Of a stretch of 64,000 nt of DNA, positions 8,739 through 16,682 are shown piece by piece. The position numbers and the translations under genes were made by a program. Below the pieces are notes generated by a model. It saw nothing but the letters and a program-made list of their open reading frames with translations, searched no databases and was not told the DNA's origin. Origin of the DNA: CAZCTO01 sp964501725 (lineage in GTDB: Bacteria > Bacillota > Clostridia > Saccharofermentanales > Saccharofermentanaceae). The stretch is from positions 1 to 64,000 of the forward strand of contig CAZCTO010000003.1 of assembly GCA_964501725.1 (NCBI GenBank). Reading direction: 5' to 3'. Position 1 is the stretch's first letter; every line of letters begins with the position of its first letter.

Positions 8739-9149
8739 GACCAAATAATCAAATGAAGCTCCGTATTTTTGTAATATGCTAATTAATTCTGCTTTGTTTT
8801 CATCACCTATACTAAAGTATTCATTACGGTCTCCGTATTTTACTGTATCGCAATTATCACCGGCGGGTCGAAGGACAACTTCTTTTTGACCACCTACAAA
8901 AGTCAATTTGACGATGTCATATCCGCAATTTCCCTCCCCAAACTGAATATCATCTGTACATGCCGCGATGATTGAATCTATATCTGTCCGATCCGTGATT
9001 TCGAACTTTAGATATTCATTGTGTGTCTTATACTCAACGAGAATCTTTTCTGTAAAGGATAAATCCAACATAGAGTTGCATGCAGAAGGGAGTATCATGA
9101 TTGCAATGATTACAAACATCAAAATGAAGATTTGAACCTTCTCTTTCAT
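8730..9149 (-). CDS. Small putative lipoprotein
   Basis: About 139 residues. A lipoprotein signal peptide is clear: MKEKVQ, a hydrophobic run, then lipobox PSAC, giving a membrane-anchored mature protein. The mature part has EYKTHNEYLKFEITDR and TDDIQFGEGNCGYD and one internal cysteine; no family is recognised. The start is placed at the second of two tandem ATG codons (9152 or 9149) because GAGGAG lies 4 or 7 bp upstream respectively. The last three codons (Val-Thr-Ser) and the stop lie inside repeat R1, so the present C-terminus was probably set by that repeat. Confidence 0.65.
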   Translation of the reverse strand: MKEKVQIFILMFVIIAIMILPSACNSMLDLSFTEKILVEYKTHNEYLKFEITDRTDIDSIIAACTDDIQFGEGNCGYDIVKLTFVGGQKEVVLRPAGDNCDTVKYGDRNEYFSIGDENKAELISILQKYGASFDYLVTS

Positions 9150-9454
9150 CATTCTTCTCCTCATAGATTTCGCATACAGTTGCATTATTGAATTGTTAAT
9201 ACAATAACAATACTAAATATGATTACTATTTTATCGGCAAAAATGCTTTTTATCAATATTAACTCAGGAATGTAGGTTCGTTCAAAACCATAAACAGGAA
9301 GTGATGACCAATCTACTGAGGGACCACTTTGCGGTAGTGATACTGGTGTATGACCCTATATCGAGCTGTAAAACGGCAGACTTTTTGCGGGGAAATTGTT
9401 GTAAACACTATACCGATAGATTGGCGTTACAGTTCTCTTAAAGGGCTGCTTATC

Positions 9455-9544
9455 GAAATGAAACCAGGGGGGTAGTCTGAAGACTAAGAGGATGCCGTGC
9501 AAAAACGGCAAACCTTTCATCTTTTCTCTAACTGGTTTCATTTC
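9455..9544. other. Candidate structured RNA or palindromic element
   Basis: GAAATGAAACCAG (9455-9467) pairs perfectly with 9532-9544 (13 bp). Inside lie two hairpins: TAGTC-TGAA-GACTA (9473-9486) and TGCCGT/ACGGCA (9493-9510, loop GCAAAA). GATG (about 9490-9493) could also pair with CATC (about 9518-9521). This folds as a three-way junction on either strand. No known riboswitch signature is recognised. The remainder of the 9150-9550 gap holds nothing else that I can support. Confidence 0.4.
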
Positions 9545-9551
9545 ATAGTGT

Positions 9552-10042
9552 TTGGCGGAGAAGGAGGGAGTCGACAGCGGACGTCGCTTCGCTAGTCCGC
9601 CTTTCCATCGTCGCTATCGCTCCTCCGCAGAAGGCGGCCGGCCGTCCATCGGACGCCCGGCTGCTCGCCTTCTGCCTAAACTCAGTTTGAAACTCGTATT
9701 TCTATCGGAAGCGGAGAAGGAGGGAGTCGACAAAGGACGTCGCTTCGCTAGCCCGCTCTTCCGTCGTCGCTATCGCTCCTCCGCAGAAGGCGGCCGAGTG
9801 TCTACTGCGACCATCGTTTACTACGAGGACCTCATGGAGGACGCTCAGTTTTTCGCCGATTGCCTAAACTCATTTTGAAACTCGTATTTCTATTAGAAGC
9901 GGAGAAGGAGGGAGTCGACAGCGGACGTCGCTTCGCTAGCCCGCCTTTCCGTCGTCGCTATCGCTCCTCCGCAGAAGGCGGCCGGCCGTCCACCGGACGC
10001 CCGGCTGCTCGCCTTCTGCCTTCGCAGGGTTCGACTCCCTCC
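9552..10042. repeat. Tandem tRNA-Ser-derived repeats R2-R3-R4
   Basis: Three units start with the tRNA-Ser 3'-end sequence GGAGAAGGAGGGAGTCGA; the GGAGGGAGTCGA core begins at 9563, 9719 and 9907 (spacing 156 and 188 bp). R2 and R4 carry a strong hairpin with GCAGAAGGCG paired to CGCCTTCTGC (9627-9675 and 9971-10019). R3 has the alternative R1-type tail. R2 and R3 end in a shared GCCTAAACTCA block. R4 is closed by TCGACTCCCTCC (10031-10042), an exact inverted copy of its own start at 9907-9918. The array directly abuts the tRNA-Ser(GCT) gene. The repeats give a spurious Arg/Ser-rich reading frame on the plus strand. Confidence 0.85.
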
Positions 10043-10052
10043 AACAAACAAA

Positions 10053-10075
10053 AAAACACCCGTTAAGGGTGTTTT
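10053..10075 (-). terminator. Rho-independent terminator after tRNA-Ser(GCT)
   Basis: AAAACACCC (10053-10061) pairs with GGGTGTTTT (10067-10075). Read on the minus strand the stem is followed by a T-run and lies 7 bp past the tRNA 3' end. Confidence 0.8.
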
Positions 10076-10081
10076 CTTGTT

Positions 10082-10172
10082 TGGCGGAGAAGGAGGGAGT
10101 CGAACCCTCGCACGAGTTACCCCGTCTAAAGCTTTAGCAAAGCCTCCCCTTCAGCCTCTTGGGTACTTCTCC
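10082..10172 (-). tRNA. tRNA-Ser (anticodon GCT)
   Basis: The minus strand gives a 91-nt class II tRNA including an encoded CCA: acceptor GGAGAAG paired with CTTCTCC, a T arm with GGTTCGACTCC, and a long variable arm typical of serine tRNA. The anticodon loop is TTGCTAA with anticodon GCT, reading AGC and AGT codons. Its 3' end is the source of the repeats at 8629 and 9552-10042. Confidence 0.95.
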
Positions 10173-10226
10173 GTTTGGTATGACGCCTTGTTTCCGCGTG
10201 CGGATTTGGGGCGGATGGCAGGTGCG

Positions 10227-10318
10227 TGGCGGAGAGAGTGGGGTTCGAACCCACGGAAGGCTATAAACCTTCGCCGGTTTTCAAGACCGGTGCCTTAAAC
10301 CAACTCGACCATCTCTCC
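10227..10318 (-). tRNA. tRNA-Ser (anticodon TGA)
   Basis: A 92-nt class II tRNA on the minus strand with encoded CCA: acceptor GGAGAGA paired with TCTCTCC, anticodon stem CCGGT/ACCGG with loop CTTGAAA, so the anticodon TGA reads UCN serine codons. It has a long variable arm and T loop GGTTCGAACCC. It lies 54 bp upstream of the other serine tRNA, and both are read from the promoter at 10361-10389. Confidence 0.95.
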
Positions 10319-10360
10319 ATGACCTTACGATATGCGGTTTTTGCGCCGATATGCCCGCTT

Positions 10361-10389
10361 ATTCTACTAATTATCAGGCCGATTGTCAA
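10361..10389 (-). promoter_or_regulatory. Promoter of the tRNA-Ser pair
   Basis: On the minus strand, a perfect TTGACA (plus 10384-10389), a 17-bp spacer and TAGAAT (plus 10361-10366). It lies about 43 bp upstream of tRNA-Ser(TGA). Confidence 0.8.
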
Positions 10390-10531
10390 CGGAAATATAC
10401 GACGGGGAAAGGGTAGACAGGATAGCACGCAAGATACTATTACGTTAGGAAAGCAACTAACAACCTACGAAATATGGCAAGCCGTATTTTCGAACGTCGT
10501 TACACGCTCGCTACTCCTGGAAAACGACAGA

Positions 10532-10573
10532 AATACAGCCTGAACAAGCAAATCAAGTGATTTAGGCTGTATT
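10532..10573. other. 10-bp inverted repeat in an intergenic gap
   Basis: AATACAGCCT (10532-10541) pairs exactly with AGGCTGTATT (10564-10573) around a 22-nt loop, without a T-run. It is the only structure seen in the 10390-10742 gap and could mark the 3' end of the ABC operon that stops at 10743. Confidence 0.4.
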
Positions 10574-10742
10574 CACGCGCTCGATCATGCTAACCGCTCA
10601 TTGTATGACCTGATTATATCCTGAAACACTGGATTATCGATCTCATTAGGATGTACGACCGCCGGCAGACTCATGGACAGTTCCGACATTACCACAGAAC
10701 GTCTTCCGCGACGCACCCGGAGGCGGCGCAGAGAAAAGCACT

Positions 10743-11429
10743 CTATTTCCGCAGATCCAGATTGATTTTTCCGTCAGCGATTTCGATGATGCGGTCGGCT
10801 TTTTCGGCGATGCGGCGATCGTGGGTGATGATGATGAATGTGGTGCCGAATTTGTCGTTGATGTCGCGCAGGAGATCATAGATGGTTTCGGTGGTGGCGG
10901 AGTCAAGGTTGCCGGTCGGCTCGTCCGCGAGGATCATGGCGGGCTTATTGAGGAGGGCGCGGGCGATGGCGGTGCGTTGCTGCTGGCCACCGGACATTTG
11001 GGTGGCGTTATTGTTCATCACTTTTTCGAGCCCGACGAGGGTCATGAGTTCGCGGGCGCGGGTGAGGACCTCGGGGCTGACGGCGGGGTTACCGATGCGG
11101 TAGGGCATGAGGACGTTTTCGAGAGCAGTGAATTCCGGGAGGAGATAGTGGAACTGGAATACGAAGCCGATGCTCTTGTTTCGGTATGCGGCAAGTTGGG
11201 TGGCGGACATTTTCGAGGTGTTGACGCCGTTGACGATAACGGAGCCGGAGGTGGGCGTGTCGAGCGTTCCCATGATGTTCATGAGGGTGCTTTTGCCGCT
11301 GCCGGATTGACCGATGACCGAGTTAAAACTGCCTTCTTCAAAGGTGAGGTCGATGTCGGTTAGCACCTGTGTCTTGATGGTGGTTCCGTATATTTTGTTG
11401 ATGCCCTGAAGCTCAAGGATGTTTCCCAT
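10743..11429 (-). CDS. ABC transporter ATP-binding protein (MacB/LolD type)
   Basis: A 228-residue nucleotide-binding subunit. Walker A is GQSGSGKST (about residues 39-47), the Q-loop lies in the FQFHYLLPEFTALENV region, the signature is MSGGQQQR, Walker B is ILADEPTGNLDS and the switch histidine is in IIITHDRR. All catalytic elements are present. Sequence style and length fit the MacB/LolD/FtsE branch, which powers FtsX-like permeases for lipoprotein, peptide or signal extrusion rather than solute uptake. Its start is 12 bp from the stop of the FtsX-like permease gene, and both follow a cobalamin-binding protein gene. Confidence 0.9.
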   Translation of the reverse strand: MGNILELQGINKIYGTTIKTQVLTDIDLTFEEGSFNSVIGQSGSGKSTLMNIMGTLDTPTSGSVIVNGVNTSKMSATQLAAYRNKSIGFVFQFHYLLPEFTALENVLMPYRIGNPAVSPEVLTRARELMTLVGLEKVMNNNATQMSGGQQQRTAIARALLNKPAMILADEPTGNLDSATTETIYDLLRDINDKFGTTFIIITHDRRIAEKADRIIEIADGKINLDLRK

Positions 11430-11441
11430 TCTTTTCCCTCC

Positions 11442-12614
11442 TTAGTTGTTACGGATGATGTCGATCGGGTTAAGGGTCGAGGAGCGCCTTGCGGGAATCA
11501 GCGAGGCGAGCATGCAAGCCGCGACCGCGATGGCGCCGGAGAGCGCAATAAAGGCAGGGTCAATAAAGAGTGCGACGACGGGCGTACCGTCCGGCCGGAC
11601 CGCGAAGGTCGTGAAGGAATAGGCAAGGCCCATGCCCAGTCCGATGCCGGCCAGCGCGCCGAAGATCCCGAGGATGACGCCCTCAAAAAGGAAGATCAGG
11701 CTGGCGGCGGAATTCTTGATACCCATCGCCTTAAGGATTCCGATCTGGCGGGACTTCTGCATGACGGTGATGGCAAGCACGCTGGCGATGCCTAAGATGA
11801 CGGAAATCATGACAAAGACCTGAATCATGATGCTCGAGATGCTTTGTCCCTGAAGTCCGCTCAGGAGCTGCTCGTTACGGGCCTTCCAGTCATCTACTGT
11901 GAGGGCCTGGCCGGAAGAGGTAACGGCGTCCCGAACCAGATTCGCGACGGCGTCCGACTCGAACACATCGCCGTCCGCAACTTGGAATTCGAGGGAGGTT
12001 ACCACGTCTTCCTGTTCGAAAACCGACTGTGCGGTTGCAAGAGTCGTGACACACCAGGAGTTATTGATTTGCGCGACCTTCAAGTCAAAAAAGCCGGAAA
12101 TCGTGCATTCGACAGTTCGGCGGTCGGGTGTGATCAGTTTGATCGTGTCGCCAATTACGTAACCGAATTCGTCGCGAACGGTCACACCGAGGAGGACCTC
12201 GCCGTCTTTGGAAGGAAGGGCGCCATCTTGCAGGTAGGTAGAAAACTTGTAGATATCTTCGGCTTTTTCGAGCGAAAAACCACGCACCAGAAGGGATTGC
12301 GAGCCGCTGTCGGTCTCAAGGAGCGCGGAGTTGTCGAGAACGGGCGAGGCATAGATGATACGCGAGTCGGCGGATATTGCCTTGTCCGTAAGCGTGGGAT
12401 AATCGCGTATAAAACCATCTTCCTCGTCGGAAGTGACGGTAATGTGGGAGGAATTGCCGATGGTCGTCTCGACAAGGCTTTTCTGGAGGCCTTGAATGAG
12501 GGAGCCGATAAAAATCTGGACAGAGACGCCGATCCCGATGCCCAGGATGATGATCAGGGTTTGGGTCAGGCTGGATTTGAGAAAGCGGACGGCGATTTGG
12601 AAACTGAGCTTCAT
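11442..12614 (-). CDS. FtsX-like ABC transporter permease (MacB/LolE type)
   Basis: A 390-residue permease with the FtsX/MacB plan: an N-terminal helix (about residues 15-40), a 200-residue extracytoplasmic MacB-core domain (roughly 45-260, with SPVLDNSALLETDSG and VLLGVTVRDEFGY), then three C-terminal helices in the FtsX domain containing ILKAMGIKNSAASLIFLFEG. It should pair with the ATPase encoded immediately downstream (10743-11429). The start overlaps the stop of the cobalamin-binding gene by 4 bp, indicating translational coupling. The substrate is unknown. Confidence 0.88.
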   Translation of the reverse strand: MKLSFQIAVRFLKSSLTQTLIIILGIGIGVSVQIFIGSLIQGLQKSLVETTIGNSSHITVTSDEEDGFIRDYPTLTDKAISADSRIIYASPVLDNSALLETDSGSQSLLVRGFSLEKAEDIYKFSTYLQDGALPSKDGEVLLGVTVRDEFGYVIGDTIKLITPDRRTVECTISGFFDLKVAQINNSWCVTTLATAQSVFEQEDVVTSLEFQVADGDVFESDAVANLVRDAVTSSGQALTVDDWKARNEQLLSGLQGQSISSIMIQVFVMISVILGIASVLAITVMQKSRQIGILKAMGIKNSAASLIFLFEGVILGIFGALAGIGLGMGLAYSFTTFAVRPDGTPVVALFIDPAFIALSGAIAVAACMLASLIPARRSSTLNPIDIIRNN

Positions 12615-13282
12615 ACGCGATCCCTCCCCTCTGTGTTAAATGATTCCGCAATACGCTTAATGTCTTCAAACGTCTGGGCGACATCATCCGCGCCGACGGC
12701 GGCAAGATTCTCTGCGGAGTCAGAAAAAGCACTCCCGCCGACAATAATTTTGCAATCGCATCCGGTGCGTTTACGCAGTTCGGTTATAATTTTCTTTGTT
12801 ATGACCAGATTATAATAGTTGCTGACGCCGATCGCGATGATGTCCGGACGGATCAGCTCCGCCGCGGCGCTGAAATCCTCAAAAGGAGTGTTACTCCCGA
12901 CAAAGACGGTGTCAAATCCGCACAGCGTGAAAAAATCCGCCGCCATGCGTGCCCCGAGGTCATGGTACTCTTCCGGCGGACAAATGACGACGGCGGTACC
13001 CCGATTCGGCGGCGCGAGACGATCCCGTTCCTTGATGATAAATGGGTAGCAGCACTCGACAATCGTGCGAACCGCCGCGGTGCGAACATGCTCCTTCCAG
13101 ACACAAAGCCGTTTTTCGGCAAGGAAGCATTGCATGTTGTTGAGCACCGGCGTGAGGATCTCGCTATATAGGGTGACGGGATCAATTTTCCCCGCGTTCA
13201 GCAGGTCCAGTGCCAGCGTAACCGCTTCTCTCTTTTTTTCTTCCTGGAGCAGTTTGTCGAAGGATTCATAATATGGATTCAT
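12611..13282 (-). CDS. Cobalamin (B12)-binding domain protein
   Basis: A 223-residue soluble protein built as a helical cap (about 1-85; a B12-binding_2-like bundle with LLNAGKIDPVTLYSEILTP and EHVRTAAVRTIVE) plus a Rossmann B12-binding domain (about 95-215). The latter carries EEYHDLGARM, where the His-x-x-Gly of the DxHxxG cobalamin signature is kept but the Asp is replaced; VFVGSNTP; and KIIVGGSAFSD. This is the CarH/MtaC-like module without the MerR DNA-binding domain or a methyltransferase partner. It is translationally coupled (4-bp overlap) to an FtsX-type permease and ATPase, suggesting a B12-dependent sensor for, or partner of, that exporter. Cobalamin binding is inferred from the retained histidine. 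Confidence 0.85.
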   Translation of the reverse strand: MNPYYESFDKLLQEEKKREAVTLALDLLNAGKIDPVTLYSEILTPVLNNMQCFLAEKRLCVWKEHVRTAAVRTIVECCYPFIIKERDRLAPPNRGTAVVICPPEEYHDLGARMAADFFTLCGFDTVFVGSNTPFEDFSAAAELIRPDIIAIGVSNYYNLVITKKIITELRKRTGCDCKIIVGGSAFSDSAENLAAVGADDVAQTFEDIKRIAESFNTEGRDRV

Positions 13283-13318
13283 CGAAGGCCCCCTCTCGTG
13301 TGTTTATCGTGATTGCTG

Positions 13319-13837
13319 TTAGCGGCCGCGCTTCGGGTATACCTCAAATCCGCAGGAGATGCATTTGCCGTTGGATAACCCGTCGGTCATCCGGATGGTA
13401 TCTCCGCATTTCGGGCACGAGACGGCGGCGCTTGTGAGCTTGTCTTTTCTCGTAAGGCGATACTTTGACAGGAGATCGGAAAGATTCTTGAATGAGCCAC
13501 GGTAATTCTGATAGGCAGAAATGAGTAAACCGATTAAGGCAATGATGAATATTCCTGCCCAGATGCTTAAGACTGTGATGGTAAACGAGGCCTGCTCTTT
13601 CAGCAAATCGGATTCCTCTCCGGCTTGTGTACCGAGCTCCTTCAAATCGTCCATTGTAAAAAGGATCATAAGAGAAAAAATAATGATCAGGATTGCAAGC
13701 AGCGTCGCCAACCAAAATTTCCTCATGACCGTTCGCGCAAGAAATGCCGTTACAAACGGAGATGCTTCATCGGCCGTATTTTTCCCGGAAGACTGCCGGC
13801 GATCGGAAGAGCGGTCTGTTTTAACGCTGTCAATCAT
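13319..13837 (-). CDS. Membrane protein with C-terminal zinc ribbon
   Basis: About 172 residues: a charged N-terminus, two hydrophobic helices (about residues 40-62 and 88-112, the second containing IWAGIFIIALIGLLISAY), then a cytoplasmic tail ending in a CPKCGD...CISCGF zinc ribbon. Function unknown. The reading frame could begin at 13906, but the ATG at 13837 (MIDSVK) is a more natural start since the upstream codons look non-coding. No strong ribosome site separates the options. It lies 36 bp ahead of the cobalamin-binding gene and may be the first gene of that operon. Confidence 0.6.
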   Translation of the reverse strand: MIDSVKTDRSSDRRQSSGKNTADEASPFVTAFLARTVMRKFWLATLLAILIIIFSLMILFTMDDLKELGTQAGEESDLLKEQASFTITVLSIWAGIFIIALIGLLISAYQNYRGSFKNLSDLLSKYRLTRKDKLTSAAVSCPKCGDTIRMTDGLSNGKCISCGFEVYPKRGR

Positions 13838-13979
13838 TTCCCGTCGCTCGTTCCTTTCTATGGAAATTTTGAGGGGTAACGTTAGTCTTAATTGTAACAG
13901 TTTCAAATGATCATTCCAATCCGTGCAGCGAGAAAAAATGCCCCGGACCGCCTTAAATCAACATGAATTCGATTTGGAA

Positions 13980-15596
13980 CTACTCCGGAACGAGATCCCT
14001 GCGACCGAACGCATAGTATCCCGCGAAAATGAGGTCCAGAGCGATCAGAACCAGAATGAGAAGCGTATAGTAGTTGATCTCTTCGCCCGGAGGAAGCGGC
14101 AGTTTCGGAATGTTTCCGAACGGAAACAGCCTTGCTGCCCAGTCGGGAAGTTTCAGCAGGCCGCCCAGATACACGACGAAAAAGGATGCGATCATATAAG
14201 CCCAAATCAGTGACGTCAATCTCGGTAAAAAAGCAACCAGGAAAGCGGTCAGCGCAACCATGATCCACATCGCCGGAAGGTAAACCATCCCCGCTTTCAG
14301 CATATTTGAAAGACTCGGATCTGTATCCATTACGACACAGCCGGTGCCCCAGAGTGTAAGAACAGACAGAAATTGAACCAGTGATGTAACCAGAAGGGCG
14401 GGGAACAGGTAGCTCGAAAAAAGCCGCTCCCTCGATACCGCTCGCGCGAGGAGGTGCTCGGTCCGACCGCTTTTCTCCTCGGTACGCAGGCGAAGCATAA
14501 GTATAATGCCCGGCACGGTGCAGAATATCGACATAATGGTCATCAGCATTGAGATATATTGCTCCACCATGGTGGTGCCGCTGCTGGTGGCCATGAAATT
14601 TTGCATCATTTCATTGCCTGAAAGGAAAGAATCGACATCCCCCATCACCGAGCCGTACGAGGCGCCCAGAACGACCATGCCGATGATCCATGAGATCATC
14701 GATGTTCTCACCAGTCGCAAGGACAACCCCAAAGGTCCCTGAAGCAGAATAGACGCTTTGCTTCTGCCGGGTTTTTGACGAAAAAAGCCGGCACCCATGT
14801 CGCGGACGGAATTCAGACAGAGCGCGATGACGGAGAAGACAACAAAGAAGAAAAGATATAGAAGGACCGGCCACCAATGATTTGATACATAGGATTCGGT
14901 ACGTGTGATCCATCCGAGAGGAGAAAAAAAAGACACTGTCGGATTGCTGACATCGCCGAACGCCCTTACAAAATAGGAAACACCCAAAAGCCCGAAGGAG
15001 GCGCCCGTCGCGCCCAGCGCACTGTCAAAAAGTTGACATAAAATCGCGGAGACCCCGGCGAAAAAAAGCCCGGCGGCGCCGATTGCGGCGCCGAATAAGA
15101 AAGAGCCGTGCCATGTGATGCTTTCGACGCAGGTAACCCGTAGCATAAGTGCCGTAAAAGAGGCAAGAGCCACATTAACGACGACGGAAGAGAGCAGGGC
15201 TGCCAGAAGATTCGAGAGTCTTCCGACCGGAAGGGAACGGATTACCTCGGTTCTGCCGCCTTCCTCTTCCTTACGCGTGTGCCGGATGACCAGGAATATG
15301 TTCATGATCGCTGCGGCAATTGCCGTAAAAAGGATCATTTCCGAGCCCGTCAGCGCGCCGAAAGAAACGTTTTCGAGCCCGTAGCCAGGCCCGACCATCG
15401 CAATCATCGCCGGATTTTCGAGTGCCATCGCGATCGTCGCACGGTCTTCCGGAGTCGGATAAAGCGAGGAGTATGAGAGCGGGATGAACATGACAACAAA
15501 AGCAATCGACATAATCCACGTGATCACCCGGAGCCGGTCCCGGCGAAGAATAAATTTCAGCAGGGGGCCGGTATGTTTATACAGATCCCGGTTCAT
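13980..15596 (-). CDS. ABC-2-type exporter permease
   Basis: A 538-residue integral membrane protein with about 12 helices in two similar halves. Each half begins with an amphipathic stretch followed by a helix (RVITWIMSIAFVVMFIPLSY in the first, MISWIIGMVVLGASYGSVMG in the second), and each has an RxxEExGRTE-type cytoplasmic turn (RKEEEGGRTEVIRSLPVGR and LRTEEKSGRTEHLLARAVSR). This is the signature of the large ABC-2 exporters annotated as polyketide-antibiotic or multidrug permeases. Its first codon abuts the stop of the ATPase gene (15596), so the two are translationally coupled and form one exporter. Confidence 0.85.
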   Translation of the reverse strand: MNRDLYKHTGPLLKFILRRDRLRVITWIMSIAFVVMFIPLSYSSLYPTPEDRATIAMALENPAMIAMVGPGYGLENVSFGALTGSEMILFTAIAAAIMNIFLVIRHTRKEEEGGRTEVIRSLPVGRLSNLLAALLSSVVVNVALASFTALMLRVTCVESITWHGSFLFGAAIGAAGLFFAGVSAILCQLFDSALGATGASFGLLGVSYFVRAFGDVSNPTVSFFSPLGWITRTESYVSNHWWPVLLYLFFFVVFSVIALCLNSVRDMGAGFFRQKPGRSKASILLQGPLGLSLRLVRTSMISWIIGMVVLGASYGSVMGDVDSFLSGNEMMQNFMATSSGTTMVEQYISMLMTIMSIFCTVPGIILMLRLRTEEKSGRTEHLLARAVSRERLFSSYLFPALLVTSLVQFLSVLTLWGTGCVVMDTDPSLSNMLKAGMVYLPAMWIMVALTAFLVAFLPRLTSLIWAYMIASFFVVYLGGLLKLPDWAARLFPFGNIPKLPLPPGEEINYYTLLILVLIALDLIFAGYYAFGRRDLVPE

Positions 15597-16516
15597 CAGG
15601 ACGCACCTCCATCCGATTCGGGAACGTTTGTGGGTTTCTGATCCGTGTAATGTCTCATGAAAAGATCTTCGAGGTTCGGGGGAGCGCTTTCAAACCGTAC
15701 GACTCCGTATTCGCCGACACCGGTAATGAGGCTGCCGATTTTGTCGGAATCAATGTCGAACGAATAAGAAAAATCGTTCTGCGTCAGGTCATATATGCCA
15801 GGAAGTCCGGTCAGTATATCTGCGGACTTCTGTGTCTCCAGAAGAATGTGCGTGCGCGTCAGATGGCGAAGTTCGGTAAGCGTGCCGGTCTCCATGATTT
15901 TGCCAAGGCGGATAATACTTAAGCGGTCGCAAAGCTTTTCGACCTCGGAGAGGATGTGACTTGAAAGGAAAATGCTCTTGCCGTCCTTCTTCAGATCCAG
16001 CACACACTCCTGAAAAACCTTCTCCATCAACGGATCGAGTCCGGAGGTCGGCTCATCGAGAATCAGCAGTTCAGCGTCGGAGGCAAACGCGGCAACCAGG
16101 GCAACCTTCTGACGGTTCCCCTTGGAATAGGTGCGACACTTCTTGGACGGATCCAGATCGAATTTTTCAATCAGCTCTTCACGACGGCTCTTGTTATTCG
16201 AACCCCGCAGTTTCACAAAAAGATCAATCACTTCGCCGCCGGTCAGATTCGACCACAGGTTTACATCCCCGGGCACATAGGCTACCCGCTTGTGAATTTC
16301 AACGGCGTCCTTCCATGTGTCTTTTCCGAAAATCGTCGCGGTTCCTTCCGTGGGGCGCAGGATCCCGAGCAACACGCGAATGGCCGTCGTTTTGCCGGCG
16401 CCGTTCGGTCCGATGAAGCCATACACTTCACCTTGTCGAACATCCAGATTCACTTTATCGAGTGCCGTGAGTTTTCCGAAACGCTTGGTCAGATTCTGTG
16501 TAATCACAACCGACAT
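15596..16516 (-). CDS. ABC exporter ATP-binding protein
   Basis: A 306-residue ATPase of the DrrA/CcmA type. Walker A is GPNGAGKTT, the Q-loop region reads AYVPGDVNLW, the signature is YSKGNRQK (variant of LSGGQ), Walker B is LLILDEPTSGLDP and the H-loop is ILSSHILSE. A C-terminal extension of about 90 residues (ILLETQKSADILTG onward, ending LEDLFMRHY) is typical of ABC-2 exporters. The ATG at 16516 is chosen over an upstream in-frame codon at 16603 because AGGAGGAT lies 7 bp before it. A promoter lies at 16574-16603. Drug or metabolite export is the family role; the substrate is not inferable. Confidence 0.9.
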   Translation of the reverse strand: MSVVITQNLTKRFGKLTALDKVNLDVRQGEVYGFIGPNGAGKTTAIRVLLGILRPTEGTATIFGKDTWKDAVEIHKRVAYVPGDVNLWSNLTGGEVIDLFVKLRGSNNKSRREELIEKFDLDPSKKCRTYSKGNRQKVALVAAFASDAELLILDEPTSGLDPLMEKVFQECVLDLKKDGKSIFLSSHILSEVEKLCDRLSIIRLGKIMETGTLTELRHLTRTHILLETQKSADILTGLPGIYDLTQNDFSYSFDIDSDKIGSLITGVGEYGVVRFESAPPNLEDLFMRHYTDQKPTNVPESDGGAS

Positions 16517-16573
16517 AGCCCTATCCTCCTGCGGCTTCCACAAATTGCGTTGACCGCAAGAGAAGCTAATAGA

Positions 16574-16603
16574 ATAATAAATCAAACTTGAGGTTTTGGT
16601 CAA
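16574..16603 (-). promoter_or_regulatory. Promoter of the ABC-2 exporter operon
   Basis: On the minus strand TTGACC (plus 16598-16603), an 18-bp spacer and TATTAT (plus 16574-16579), about 58 bp upstream of the ATPase start codon. Confidence 0.5.
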
Positions 16604-16682
16604 TCAATATCGGTTTGGGGACTCCTTTTCCTCTCAGAAAGCAAATAGTATCCGGCTGTTGGTACTGCGAGTGGAGCCTGAT

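Noticed and set aside
9356..9541. Minus-strand frame of 61 codons
   Set aside because: No ribosome site, no family resemblance, and it runs across the palindromic element at 9455-9544.
9552..10066. Plus-strand reading frames with repeated Arg/Ser-rich motifs (also at 8548-8748)
   Set aside because: They are translations of the GC-rich non-coding repeat; the frame is repeated with the DNA and has no ribosome site.
10226..10543. Plus-strand frame of 105 codons
   Set aside because: It is the antisense of a tRNA-Ser gene plus its promoter region, a well-known annotation artefact.
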